Assembly (NCBI GenBank): GCA_946479785.1
Contig: CAMLHQ010000089.1
Location: 1 to 12,613 of the forward strand
Direction of reading: 5' to 3'
Origin: an uncultured Nitrospira sp.
GTDB lineage: Bacteria; Nitrospirota; Nitrospiria; Nitrospirales; Nitrospiraceae
DNA: 12,613 bases
In this document: in pieces, positions 1 through 6,912 of the stretch
Layout of the letters: every line of letters starts with the position of its first letter
Numbering within the stretch: position 1 is the stretch's first letter
Position numbers and translations under genes: made by a program
The notes under the pieces: model-generated
What the model saw: the letters and a program-made list of their open reading frames with translations, nothing else
Told to the model about the DNA's origin: nothing
The model's database searches: none

Positions 1-97
1 TGAAGAGTGTTGTCAATTTCAATTTGGAACCAGAGGGACAGAGAGATGTGTGAGCGAGCGTTTCGTCTCGTCCGCGCGCTAGGCAGGCTCTACCACC
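1..97. other. Left-edge non-coding stretch
   Basis: Region downstream of the mgtE stop. I see no complete gene, promoter or clear intrinsic terminator here. A gene from outside the window could end in it, but no frame is convincing. Confidence 0.3.
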
Positions 98-1510
98 TCA
101 TAACAACGTCCCGCGCATAATCAAATACGCGACACTGAAATAAATCACCAACCCCGTCACATCGACGAGGGTGGCCACGAAGGGAGCGGAAGAGACCGCT
201 GGGTCGAATCCCACTCGACGCAAGAGGAGGGGTAACAGTGAGCCGGACAGCGCTCCCCACATGACCACCCCGACTAGTGAAATGGCCACCGTCAGCGCCA
301 CGAGTAGCCAGTGTGGCCCATAGAGGTCACCGAAGAACGACCACAAGGCGATGCGCAAGAACCCGATCGTGCCGAGAATCGATCCCAGGGCCAATCCGGT
401 GATGAACTCCCGCCGCATCACTCGCCACCAGTCTCGCAGCCCGATCTCTCCAATGGCCAGCGCTCGGACGACGAGGGTAGAGGCTTGCGACCCCGAATTC
501 CCTCCGCTCGAGATGATGAGGGGGACAAAAAGAGCCAAGACGACCGCTTTCTCGATTTCCTTCTCAAAAAAACCCATCGCCGTGGCGGTAAATAGTTCAC
601 CGAGGAACAGCACGACCAGCCATCCCGCACGCTTGGAGATCATCCGTCGTAAGCCGATGAGGATATAGGGTTCATGAAGTGCGGCCGAACCGCCGATCTT
701 TTGGATATCTTCTGTAGCCTCGGCTTCCGCAACGCGCAGTACGTCGTCGATCGTGACGATGCCGATCAAAATCCCCGACGAGTCGGTCACCGGCAGAGCT
801 GTACGATGCTCTCGTTCAAATACGCGGATCGCAGTTTCTTGATCGTCCGTGGCTTTTAGCGCCACAAACTGATGATCCATCAAGTTCGCGATGGTAAGCT
901 GCGGCGGAGCCAGTAGCAACGACCGGATGTGAATGTCATCAATAAGCACGCCCTGCTCATTCACCACATACACTAACGAGAGTGTTTCACTGTCCTGTCC
1001 ATGCTCTCTGATGTATTCTAAGGTGTACTGCAACGACCACTCTTCGCGCACCGCGATATAATCCGGCGTCATGAGCCGGCCGATGCTGCCTTCCGGATAG
1101 CCGAGCAGAGACGCCGCGACGGCTCGTTCTTCTGGTGTCAGTTGCGCCAGCAGTTGTTTCGTGATGTTCGCCGGCAACTCTTCAAGCAGGAGAGTCCGGT
1201 CATCAGGAGCCATATTGTTCAGCAATCCGGCCGACTCCTCCTGCCCCATCGCCTTCAGCAATTGCTGTTGACCGGGCAAATCCAAGAGTTCGAAGACTTG
1301 TGCAGCGAGTTCCCGAGGAAGGATGCGCAGCACCACCATTTGGTCTTCTATCGATAGACCATCCATGGCGCGTACCACGGCGGTCGGACTCCAATTCTTC
1401 AGGGCCTGACGGAGTGTGACAAAATCCCGCTTGCGCAGAAACTCGTGGATCTGAGAGGGAGCTTGGATGACCAGCAAATTACTATCCTTTGCTATCGCAA
1501 TTGTTCTCAA
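98..1510 (-). CDS. mgtE: Magnesium channel/transporter MgtE
   Basis: Inner-membrane Mg2+ channel, gated in the known family by Mg2+ binding to its cytosolic domains. Residues about 20-140 are the helical MgtE N domain. Residues about 144-265 are a CBS pair (GRLMTPDYIAV, then IANLMDHQF and ALPVTDSSG, closing with the usual EATED linker). About five membrane helices follow from residue 295. Pore signatures are GGNSGSQAS at 336-344 and the block from DPAVSSAP (436) to D450, which matches the conserved pore aspartate of Thermus MgtE. Length, 470 residues, is typical and the protein looks intact. The TTG at 1510 has no clear ribosome site. An in-frame TTG at residue 12 (1477-1475) has AAGGA seven bases upstream and may be the true start (459 residues). 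It is transcribed divergently from the usp cassette. I saw no Mg2+ riboswitch. Confidence 0.95.
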   Translation of the reverse strand: MRTIAIAKDSNLLVIQAPSQIHEFLRKRDFVTLRQALKNWSPTAVVRAMDGLSIEDQMVVLRILPRELAAQVFELLDLPGQQQLLKAMGQEESAGLLNNMAPDDRTLLLEELPANITKQLLAQLTPEERAVAASLLGYPEGSIGRLMTPDYIAVREEWSLQYTLEYIREHGQDSETLSLVYVVNEQGVLIDDIHIRSLLLAPPQLTIANLMDHQFVALKATDDQETAIRVFEREHRTALPVTDSSGILIGIVTIDDVLRVAEAEATEDIQKIGGSAALHEPYILIGLRRMISKRAGWLVVLFLGELFTATAMGFFEKEIEKAVVLALFVPLIISSGGNSGSQASTLVVRALAIGEIGLRDWWRVMRREFITGLALGSILGTIGFLRIALWSFFGDLYGPHWLLVALTVAISLVGVVMWGALSGSLLPLLLRRVGFDPAVSSAPFVATLVDVTGLVIYFSVAYLIMRGTLL

Positions 1511-1694
1511 CGTCTAGGAGCATATCGAAATACCATACAAGTGGTGCAGATGGATAGCACACACGGTCTTCTCAGTCAGGTAGGAATGTCCAACGAGGAC
1601 AACATTGCAGCCCCCCTGGAATCGGCTAATTCATGGGGGATAATATACTGACAGCTGCACCGTTCGACCGGCACTGCCTGCCAAGGAGGACGCC
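1511..1694. other. Divergent intergenic region mgtE / usp
   Basis: This 184-base gap must hold the promoters of both divergent genes. I see a TAATAT box at 1641-1646 that could be a -10 for the plus-strand cassette, but no matching -35. An imperfect dyad covers 1585-1606: AATGTCC, a five-base spacer, GGAC, three extra bases, then ATT. Its core TGTCC/GGACA (1587-1591 and 1597-1601) is perfect. It could be an operator, but five-base arms are expected by chance at moderate frequency. The ribosome site AAGGAGG at 1683-1689 serves the usp gene. Confidence 0.35.
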
Positions 1695-2180
1695 ATGCGA
1701 ATTCTTCTGGCTGTCGATGAGTCCGAGAACTCCCGTCGCGCTGTCAAGTATGTTGGATCTCTTCTGCGCCGGACACCGGATGTCGCCGTCACTCTTTTTC
1801 ATGTCCTCAAGCCCATGCCTCGGGAGCTGCTCGAACATGGGGGATCGGAGAATCCCACCGCCGAAGCACAATTGGGTCAACAGTTGCGCAACGAGCAGGA
1901 AGTCTGGATTCGCAAGGAAGGGGAATCCGAGTCTCAAGTTCTGAACGAGGCGTGCGAGACGTTGACACAATCCGGGTTCGAGAGGAGCCAGGTGGCGTTC
2001 AAGATCGGTCATGAGGAGGATATCGCCAGAAATATTCTTGAAGAGGCGCGAAGCGGAAAGCACGAAACCATCGTCGTGGGGCGGCATGGGACGTCCCGGG
2101 TCAAACGGCTCTTCGGCGGCGGCGTGACCGATCAATTATTGCGCGACGCGAAGGGTTTTGCGATCTGGGTGGTGGAATGA
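1695..2180 (+). CDS. Universal stress protein, UspA family
   Basis: Small cytoplasmic alpha/beta nucleotide-binding protein of the stress-responsive Usp family, 161 residues, one domain. The N-terminal strand MRILLAVDES carries the family aspartate D8. The C-terminal nucleotide loop reads G129-RH-G132, nine residues, then G142-G143. ATP-binding members normally have G-2x-G-9x-G-(S/T). Here the last position is glycine, so phosphate binding may be weakened. The start is secure: ATG with AAGGAGG five bases upstream (1683-1689). It is the first gene of a cassette in which the next start lies one base after this stop. The direct partner or stress signal cannot be read from the sequence. Confidence 0.92.
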   Translation: MRILLAVDESENSRRAVKYVGSLLRRTPDVAVTLFHVLKPMPRELLEHGGSENPTAEAQLGQQLRNEQEVWIRKEGESESQVLNEACETLTQSGFERSQVAFKIGHEEDIARNILEEARSGKHETIVVGRHGTSRVKRLFGGGVTDQLLRDAKGFAIWVVE

Positions 2181-2181
2181 C

Positions 2182-2541
2182 ATGGTCAACCCCGCGCTCC
2201 TTGAACAAGAACTCGCTGCGGCAGAGGTGGCGTGGAAGGACGGCAACGACGGCAAGGCGCGTGTCTGTGCGCGTCGAGCCGTGGGCCTCGTCACCGAGGC
2301 GTGGCTGGCGGGTCTACCCGATCCACTCTGGCGCGGGGATGCGATGGAACATCTCCGTCAGATTCAGCGGCATGCGTCGCTCCCGCTTCCCGTCCGCCAG
2401 GCGGCGGAGCGATTGAGCACCGCAGTGCCCCGGCGACACGCCGCTCCGTTCACGATCGATCCGCTCGCTGATGCGAGAGTCATCATCGAGTACCTCGCCG
2501 CCAACACTAAAGAGTCGAGAAAGGGATTGGCCGATGTCTGA
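2182..2541 (+). CDS. Small helical protein, HEPN-like (uncertain)
   Basis: A 119-residue soluble protein I cannot name firmly. The chosen start is the ATG one base after the usp stop, with a modest GGTGGA ribosome site inside the end of usp. Translation from further upstream would overlap usp for no benefit. The sequence looks all-helical: LLEQELAAAEVAW (6-18), then KARVCARRAVGLV (25-37), MEHLRQIQRHASL (55-67) and VRQAAERLS (71-79), ending in DARVIIEYLA (97-106). The layout, a helix, an arginine-rich second helix and a late 'VRQAAERL' helix, recalls small HEPN-type helical proteins. I cannot see a clean HEPN RxxxxH nuclease motif. The gene overlaps osmC by eight bases, so all three products are probably made together. 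Confidence 0.75.
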   Translation: MVNPALLEQELAAAEVAWKDGNDGKARVCARRAVGLVTEAWLAGLPDPLWRGDAMEHLRQIQRHASLPLPVRQAAERLSTAVPRRHAAPFTIDPLADARVIIEYLAANTKESRKGLADV

Positions 2542-2983
2542 ACATAAGATCACGCTGGAATGGAAGAGAGAATCAGAGGGCTTTTCCTACGAGACGTATA
2601 ATCGAGACCATGTGGTGATCTTTGAAGGAGGCGTTCGGGTTCCTGTATCGGCCGCACCCGCCTATCGTGGGAATCCCGGTCACGTGAATCCCGAGGAAGG
2701 CCTCGTCGCGGCCCTATCAAGCTGTCATATGCTGACCTTCCTGGCCGTGGCAGCCAAGAAACAGTTTGTCGTCGATCGGTACAGTGATCATGCCGTGGGA
2801 TTTTTGGAAAAGAACCAGATGGGCAAGCTCGCCATCACGCGGGTCATCTTGCATCCCCGGATTCAATTCGGTGGCCCGACTCTTCCGACTCCGGAGCAGA
2901 TTGCCGCGCTCCATGAGCGGGCCCATAGCGAATGCTTTATTGCCAACTCGGTGACCACGAACGTCACGGTCGAAGCAGGGTAA
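2534..2983 (+). CDS. OsmC family peroxiredoxin-like protein
   Basis: OsmC/Ohr-superfamily protein. Family members reduce organic hydroperoxides in the cytoplasm with two reactive cysteines. The chosen ATG gives 149 residues, typical of the family, and has AAGGGA seven bases upstream (2521-2526). A longer reading from 2471 runs through the preceding gene and is unlikely. Both family cysteines are present: C64 in SSCHMLTFL and C134 in HSECFIANS. The acidic PEEG segment (53-56) sits before the first, as usual. The lack of an Ohr-type signature and the central MGKLAITRVILHP strand suggest the broader OsmC/YhfA group rather than Ohr itself. It is the last gene of the usp cassette. The gap to the convergent cytochrome gene is 32 bases and shows no clear terminator. 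Confidence 0.9.
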   Translation: MSEHKITLEWKRESEGFSYETYNRDHVVIFEGGVRVPVSAAPAYRGNPGHVNPEEGLVAALSSCHMLTFLAVAAKKQFVVDRYSDHAVGFLEKNQMGKLAITRVILHPRIQFGGPTLPTPEQIAALHERAHSECFIANSVTTNVTVEAG

Positions 2984-3015
2984 CCCGCCTTCCGTATTGA
3001 AGCGAACGTCCAGGC

Positions 3016-3567
3016 CTAATTCTTTTTGCACCGCGGGTCTGCACCCTGCAGTTCCGCGATCTTTTGATCATCGAGCGGCACTGGCGCGCAGCCGTGCCCC
3101 TTTTCGCAGACGAAGTCGAACTTGACCGCCGGTTGATGACAGCTGAAGCACTTCACGCCCTGGAAATTCACTGTCTCCTCTCCTCGGGTCTTGATCTTGG
3201 TACCATCTGCCGAGAGGTCCAAATCAAAAAACTCCCAGCCGTTGGTTCCCGGAAAGTTTTGGCGCGAGTGCTTGACCATAGCCTCGTTCGGCAGCAACTG
3301 GAGGAACGTGCCGACCGGGTACTCCTTGTCCGGCACGCTGTTCTCGAATATTCGGACCGCTTCCTTGAGCTTCTCGGGATCTGCGTGCTTGATGTAGGTG
3401 TTTCTGACTTTAGTCCAGTCGCGAATGCAACTGAATGAGTTTTCTGACACCGTGATCTCCGCGGCATAGAGGCTGGGTGTCATGGAGAGTCCCAGTACGA
3501 GTGCAACGAGGTATCTCATGCAGACCAGACGGGCTATTCGTGACCTATGTATGGTGGGATAGCGCAT
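3016..3567 (-). CDS. Periplasmic monohaem cytochrome, P460-like
   Basis: Exported c-type cytochrome with one haem site, CFSCH (C140, C143, H144). The stretch YPVGTFLQLLPNE, then WEFFDLDLSADGTKI, then CFSCH, then DFVCEKGHGC resembles cytochrome P460-type proteins as I recall them. Known P460 proteins oxidise hydroxylamine or nitric oxide through a lysine-crosslinked haem. No crosslinking lysine can be assigned here, so the activity is inference. The start chosen is the ATG at 3567 (183 residues), which has GGGGAG seven bases upstream. A second ATG at 3519 would give a neater 20-residue signal peptide (MRYLVALVLGLS..., cleavage near LYAA) but has no ribosome site. Four extra cysteines (C47, C154, C160, C180) could form disulfides. 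The gene stands alone, convergent with the OsmC cassette. Confidence 0.8.
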   Translation of the reverse strand: MRYPTIHRSRIARLVCMRYLVALVLGLSMTPSLYAAEITVSENSFSCIRDWTKVRNTYIKHADPEKLKEAVRIFENSVPDKEYPVGTFLQLLPNEAMVKHSRQNFPGTNGWEFFDLDLSADGTKIKTRGEETVNFQGVKCFSCHQPAVKFDFVCEKGHGCAPVPLDDQKIAELQGADPRCKKN

Positions 3568-3630
3568 GGAAGTGCTCCCCTCGCGTGAAGTGAACAGCAT
3601 GGCAGGCTGAGCTGCCTTTTCGCGGAGAAT

Positions 3631-3659
3631 ATTATAGGCGTGGTGACGCGAAAGTTCAC
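3631..3659 (-). promoter_or_regulatory. Sigma70-type promoter of the P460-like gene
   Basis: On the minus strand a perfect TATAAT box (3636-3631) lies 17 bases downstream of GTGAAC (3659-3654), which matches the -35 consensus at three of six positions. The -10 is 63 bases from the chosen start codon. An inverted repeat CGCGAA (3647-3652) / TTCGCG (3668-3673) brackets the -35 element and could be a repressor or activator site. A five-base stem GGCAG/CTGCC (3601-3605, 3612-3616) lies in the would-be leader. Position and spacing support the promoter; the regulatory role of the repeats is inference. Confidence 0.5.
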
Positions 3660-3716
3660 TCGGTACCTTCGCGCGGGGTAAGTTGTTCTGCTAGACCGTC
3701 AGAGCTTGAACGTGTG

Positions 3717-4430
3717 CTAGTGCGTCCGTGGGAGGACTTGGTGGAGTTGGTAGCTCATCATGCTCAGAAACGCTGCGAGGCCAAGGTAATAGACGGCGTA
3801 GCTGTAGCGGGTCGAAAGGGGCGTGTTGTAGTAGCGGGCATAGGCAGGATCTTGATTTGTGCTCCGGAATGTCGACAAGAGTTGAGGCGCCGCTAACACG
3901 GCGATGAACAGTAACATGGGACTGTGGTTGGTGATAAACAAGGCGACCAGAATTGGGACACCGAGCCACCACACCTTTGGCGAAATGATCGCGGTGATCC
4001 GACCTCCGTCCAAAGGTGACAATGGAATCAGGTTGAAAAGATTGATCATGAATCCTGAATAGGAGAGAGCCAAGAGCAACTGGCTGTGAAAATATTCAGC
4101 GGCATAATAACAACATCCTGCCGCAATCGTTCCGGCCACCGGCCCGGCAATGCCGACATAGGCTTCTGTTTCAACGTTCATCGGTTGATCTTTGAGTTGA
4201 ATCCATGCACCGACAAAAGGAATGAATGTCGGGGCGCCCACGTTGAGGCCTCGCTGCTTTGCCGCAATGTAGTGGCCCATTTCGTGGCCGAGGATCAGCA
4301 AGACGAATCCCACCGCATACCACCAACCGAAGACGAAGGAATAGGCGACCATCGACAGCAGCATCGTGCCGCCGGTAAGGGCCGCTTTGCCGAGCTTTCC
4401 CGCCGAGAGCAGGAGGAGTAGCGTTTTCAT
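3717..4430 (-). CDS. Site-2 protease family (M50) membrane metalloprotease
   Basis: Intramembrane zinc protease of family M50 (S2P/Rip1-like), 237 residues, with several predicted membrane helices. The zinc site HEMGH is at 49-53 and the third-ligand segment NLIPLSPLDGGR at 133-144, with D141 the expected ligand. A helix runs directly through the first motif (GFVLLILGHEMGH). There is no PDZ domain and no N-terminal CBS, so this is a compact form. The start chosen is the ATG at 4430, whose ATGA overlaps the stop of the upstream DUF2167 gene. Translation is therefore probably coupled. An in-frame ATG at 4481 would add 17 polar residues and overlap the neighbour by 55 bases, which is less likely. 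S2P enzymes cut membrane-anchored regulators; the substrate here is unknown, and the DUF2167 protein is an obvious candidate partner. Confidence 0.9.
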   Translation of the reverse strand: MKTLLLLLSAGKLGKAALTGGTMLLSMVAYSFVFGWWYAVGFVLLILGHEMGHYIAAKQRGLNVGAPTFIPFVGAWIQLKDQPMNVETEAYVGIAGPVAGTIAAGCCYYAAEYFHSQLLLALSYSGFMINLFNLIPLSPLDGGRITAIISPKVWWLGVPILVALFITNHSPMLLFIAVLAAPQLLSTFRSTNQDPAYARYYNTPLSTRYSYAVYYLGLAAFLSMMSYQLHQVLPRTH

Positions 4431-5296
4431 GACGACAGCGGAGTAGGGGTTGGAGCCGTTGCCGGCTTCCTCTTGAGCCATTTCCTGAGGAGGGCGGCGA
4501 TGCCGATGATGAGGAAGATAATCAGCTTTTTCCCGGCGACGATGAGCGGGATCAGGAATGCCCAGAGCTTGGCCAGGATCCCCGATTTGAACGCAGCTCC
4601 CGCGATCAGCGCCCCAAGCCCTACCGCGGCCACTTTGTCCGTGGCGCTGTTGAAATCCGCGTAGCGTTTTCCCTCGGCAAAGTTCAGGTTCGTGAGCAAT
4701 GTCTGTACATGCGGCTTCAACTGTGAGAGATCACGAAGCTCGCCAACCATGTTCATGCTCATATAGCCATAGCGGCCTAACGCAAGCGTGTTGTAGTTGA
4801 CTCCAGTGCTTTGATTGTTCTGGTTTGATATGGCCCAGACAACTTTATGCGCCTGCGCATCATAATGGGGTTTCTCCTCCCATCCCATGAGGATCAGCGG
4901 TGGAATCCCTTGTGCCTCACGTTGCTTATTATCATTCTCGGTTCCTTCTTTGATGGAAGCAAACAGCTCGTCGGCATTCCAATTGGCGGCGTCATCGTCT
5001 TTTACATATCCTGCATCGACATACCGCACCACGACAAACCAGGTTTCCTTGCTGGTAGAGGCGATCAGGCCTAACTCGGATCCGGATGGGAAGTTTCCCA
5101 TACGTTTAAGAACGCTTTGCGTATCCTGGGGTCCAAGGAACCGATAGCCTTCCGGGAGGCGCAGCGTAGCCTGCTCGGATAGCTTCACTTCACTCGGTCC
5201 GACTGTCCACGAGAGCTGCATCGGTGCATCTTCAGCGCGGGCTGATTGCCACATGAAAAAGATAGAGATGATCAGGACAAGCGCGCGGAGTTTCAT
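4427..5296 (-). CDS. DUF2167 membrane-anchored periplasmic protein
   Basis: Belongs to DUF2167, a family of exported, membrane-anchored proteins of unknown function. The start at 5296 has AAAGGAG six bases upstream and gives 289 residues. Residues 1-21 are a Sec signal peptide (cleavage after ARA). The domain spans about 35-235. It shows the family blocks I recognise: ATLRLPEGYRFLGPQDT (43-59), YVKDDDA (97-103), LILMGWEEKPHYD (134-146), and RYADFNSATDKVAAVGLGAL (211-230). Hydrophobic segments at about 222-240 and 243-270 anchor it, followed by a basic, proline-rich tail (RKWLKRKP). Most of the protein therefore faces the periplasm. A longer reading from 5338 lacks a ribosome site. The gene is first in a two-gene operon with the M50 protease. 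Confidence 0.88.
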   Translation of the reverse strand: MKLRALVLIISIFFMWQSARAEDAPMQLSWTVGPSEVKLSEQATLRLPEGYRFLGPQDTQSVLKRMGNFPSGSELGLIASTSKETWFVVVRYVDAGYVKDDDAANWNADELFASIKEGTENDNKQREAQGIPPLILMGWEEKPHYDAQAHKVVWAISNQNNQSTGVNYNTLALGRYGYMSMNMVGELRDLSQLKPHVQTLLTNLNFAEGKRYADFNSATDKVAAVGLGALIAGAAFKSGILAKLWAFLIPLIVAGKKLIIFLIIGIAALLRKWLKRKPATAPTPTPLSS

Positions 5297-5531
5297 GGGT
5301 GGCTCCTTTTGTGAGCGCGAGTGGAGCTGGGCATGCATCTCCTGGTTCTAGGTGCGAGCAATTCCTGTACCCATAGCCACACTCTCAGAACAGTGGATCC
5401 TGCCTAAAGAATACATCAAAGATTTGTGAGTTAAAGGAATTTCGCTGGATCAATAAGGATACGAGAACAATAGAAAATGATTCGGCTTTGGTCCCGCCAG
5501 CTGCCACTGTGTCCCCACATCAGCCTCTCCG

Positions 5532-5560
5532 TTGACACGTTTCATGTCCGGGACTAGCCT
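5532..5560 (+). promoter_or_regulatory. Possible promoter of the NmrA-like gene
   Basis: A perfect TTGACA (5532-5537) is followed after 17 bases by TAGCCT (5555-5560), which matches TATAAT at only three positions. If used, transcription would begin near 5567, just before the palindromes in the leader, leaving an untranslated leader of about 105 bases. The weak -10 suggests either activator dependence or a chance match. Confidence 0.3.
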
Positions 5561-5568
5561 ATCGGAGC

Positions 5569-5605
5569 CGAGAAAACGGAGCCATTTTCTCGCCGGGATA
5601 CGGCG
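5569..5605 (+). promoter_or_regulatory. Palindromic leader elements before NmrA gene
   Basis: CGAGAAAA (5569-5576) and TTTTCTCG (5585-5592) form a perfect eight-base inverted repeat with an eight-base loop. CGCCG (5591-5595) and CGGCG (5601-5605) form a second stem directly after it, followed by TGGCTTTTATC. The seven-base CGGAGCC also repeats at 5563-5569 and 5577-5583. A 10-base palindrome AACGTACGTT lies further on at 5624-5633. The group could be an RNA attenuator or protein-binding sites. The T-run after the second stem is interrupted, so it is not a good intrinsic terminator. Confidence 0.4.
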
Positions 5606-5671
5606 TGGCTTTTATCGGGCAGTAACGTACGTTTGGTAAATTGTCTTTTCAATGTGAGGAAGGAATTCACC

Positions 5672-6622
5672 ATGGCTGACAAAAACATCATTGCGGTCGT
5701 GGGCGCAACCGGTGCACAGGGCGGCGGGTTGGTTCGCGCCATCGTGAGCGACCAAGGCGGTGGTTTCGTCGCGCGGGCACTGACGCGCAATGTTACCTCC
5801 GACAAGGCCAAAGAGTTGGCGAGGCTGGGCGCCGAGGTGGTCGCCGCCGATCTGGATGACGTTGAAAGTCTCAAGCGGGCGTACGCAGGAGCGTATGGCG
5901 CGTTCTGCCTGACCAACTTCTGGGAGCACTTCTCGCCGGAGAAAGAATTCACCCAGGCGAAGAACATGGCCCAAGCGGCCAAGCATGCCAATCTCCAACA
6001 CGTCATCTGGTCCACGCTCGAAGACACGCGTCAGTGGGTGCCGCTCAGCGATAGCCGCATGCCGACCCTGATGGGCAAGTACAAAGTGGCGCATTTCGAT
6101 GCGAAGGGTGAAGCCAACCGCCTGTTCACTGAACTCGGTGTGCCGACGACGTTTCTGCTGACCTCATTCTACTGGGAGAACATGATTTACTTCGGCCTGG
6201 GCCCCAAGAAAGGCCCGGACGGCAAGTTGGCAATCACGTATCCGATGGGCGACAAGAAGCTTCCCGGTATCGCGGTCGAGGACATCGGCAAGTGCGCTCT
6301 GAGCATTTTCAAAAAGGGCCGCGAATTCATCGGGAAGACCGTCGGCATCGCTGGGGAGCACCTGACCGGGGCTCAGATGGCAGCCGCTCTCACGAAGGCG
6401 TTAGGCCAAGACGTGCGTTACAATGACGTGTCGCCCGAGGTGTATCGGAGCTTCGGGTTCCCGGGAGCCGAGGATCTGGGCAACATGTTCCAGTTCAAGC
6501 GCGACTTCCCGGAGATCTTCTGCGGCGCGCGCAACCCGGCCGTCGCCCGTGCCCTCAACCCCTCGCTGCAAACGTTTGACACATGGCTGGCCCGCAACAA
6601 GGCGCGCATCCCTCTCGAGTAA
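5672..6622 (+). CDS. NmrA/HSCARG-like NAD(P)-binding protein
   Basis: Atypical short-chain dehydrogenase of the NmrA/NMRAL1 (HSCARG) group. The known members sense NADP(H) or act as small reductases; many lack catalytic residues. The Rossmann glycine motif is GATGAQGGG (11-19). LTRNVTSDKA (37-46) supplies the arginine expected to contact the 2'-phosphate of NADP, and AADLDD (58-63) is the third-strand acidic motif. CLTNFWEH (79-86) and the lysine-bearing MGKYKVAHFDAKGEA (134-148) are typical of HSCARG-like proteins. There is no SDR YxxxK. The ATG at 5672 has AGGAAGGA ending seven bases upstream; 316 residues fits the family. It appears monocistronic, with 290 bases before the next gene. Redox sensing is the likeliest role, but substrate-level enzyme activity is not excluded. 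Confidence 0.9.
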   Translation: MADKNIIAVVGATGAQGGGLVRAIVSDQGGGFVARALTRNVTSDKAKELARLGAEVVAADLDDVESLKRAYAGAYGAFCLTNFWEHFSPEKEFTQAKNMAQAAKHANLQHVIWSTLEDTRQWVPLSDSRMPTLMGKYKVAHFDAKGEANRLFTELGVPTTFLLTSFYWENMIYFGLGPKKGPDGKLAITYPMGDKKLPGIAVEDIGKCALSIFKKGREFIGKTVGIAGEHLTGAQMAAALTKALGQDVRYNDVSPEVYRSFGFPGAEDLGNMFQFKRDFPEIFCGARNPAVARALNPSLQTFDTWLARNKARIPLE

Positions 6623-6912
6623 TGGAGCATCCAGAAAATCGGGCATTCTACTTTCGGAGCATCCTGTCCGTGCACGGCGTTAATTGGTCAAGCCTGCTCA
6701 TTGAGCCGCTGACCGGCTCGTGAACGAGGTCTTGGCCCAGTTGCATTCCTCAGGGTGCGCGCCTAGGCTATAGCCGATTCACTCCATTCCATCATTACGA
6801 GGCTGCTGCGTAGGTCCGTCGCCGTGATGATGATTCCATACCGACCTTCTTTTATCGCGAAGCGTGAATTGTTGGACGATACCCGCTATGCAGGCGGGTA
6901 GAGGAGGGCCCG
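6623..6912. other. Intergenic region NmrA / ACT
   Basis: No gene is supported here. A hairpin GAGCCG-CTGAC-CGGCTC (6703-6719) has a perfect six-base stem but no following T-run, so it is a poor intrinsic terminator. Overlapping palindromes GCCTAGGC (6761-6768) and GGCTATAGCC (6766-6775) lie about 140 bases before the next start. GGAGCATCC is repeated at 6624-6632 and 6656-6664. I found no promoter with both boxes, although the downstream operon needs one in this gap. Confidence 0.35.

Larger units (their letters stand above)
5297..5671. other. Divergent intergenic region DUF2167 / NmrA
   Basis: This 375-base gap contains no convincing gene. On its right side lie a possible plus-strand promoter and several palindromes listed separately. 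On the minus strand I found only a weak TATTCT box for the DUF2167 operon, near 5415-5420, with no good -35. The part from about 5339 to 5520 shows nothing else I can support. Confidence 0.4.

Noticed and set aside
1142..1357. Plus-strand ORF inside mgtE
   Set aside because: It lies antisense to a strongly supported MgtE coding frame, has no family likeness and no clear ribosome site.
1511..1694. Mg2+ riboswitch (M-box or mgtA leader) upstream of mgtE
   Set aside because: The gap is short and I could not find the expected conserved helices.
1626..2135. 169-residue minus-strand ORF opposite usp
   Set aside because: Mirror frame of the UspA coding sequence with no recognisable domain.
5612..6094. 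160-residue minus-strand ORF opposite the NmrA gene
   Set aside because: Antisense shadow of a well-supported Rossmann protein; composition (His/Arg/Leu-rich) is typical of reverse frames of GC-rich genes.
6624..6664. Direct repeat GGAGCATCC twice
   Set aside because: Only two 9-base copies, no associated mobile gene; probably chance.
6703..6719. Hairpin as intrinsic terminator of the NmrA gene
   Set aside because: Perfect six-base stem but no T-run follows and it lies about 80 bases after the stop, so it was not called a terminator.
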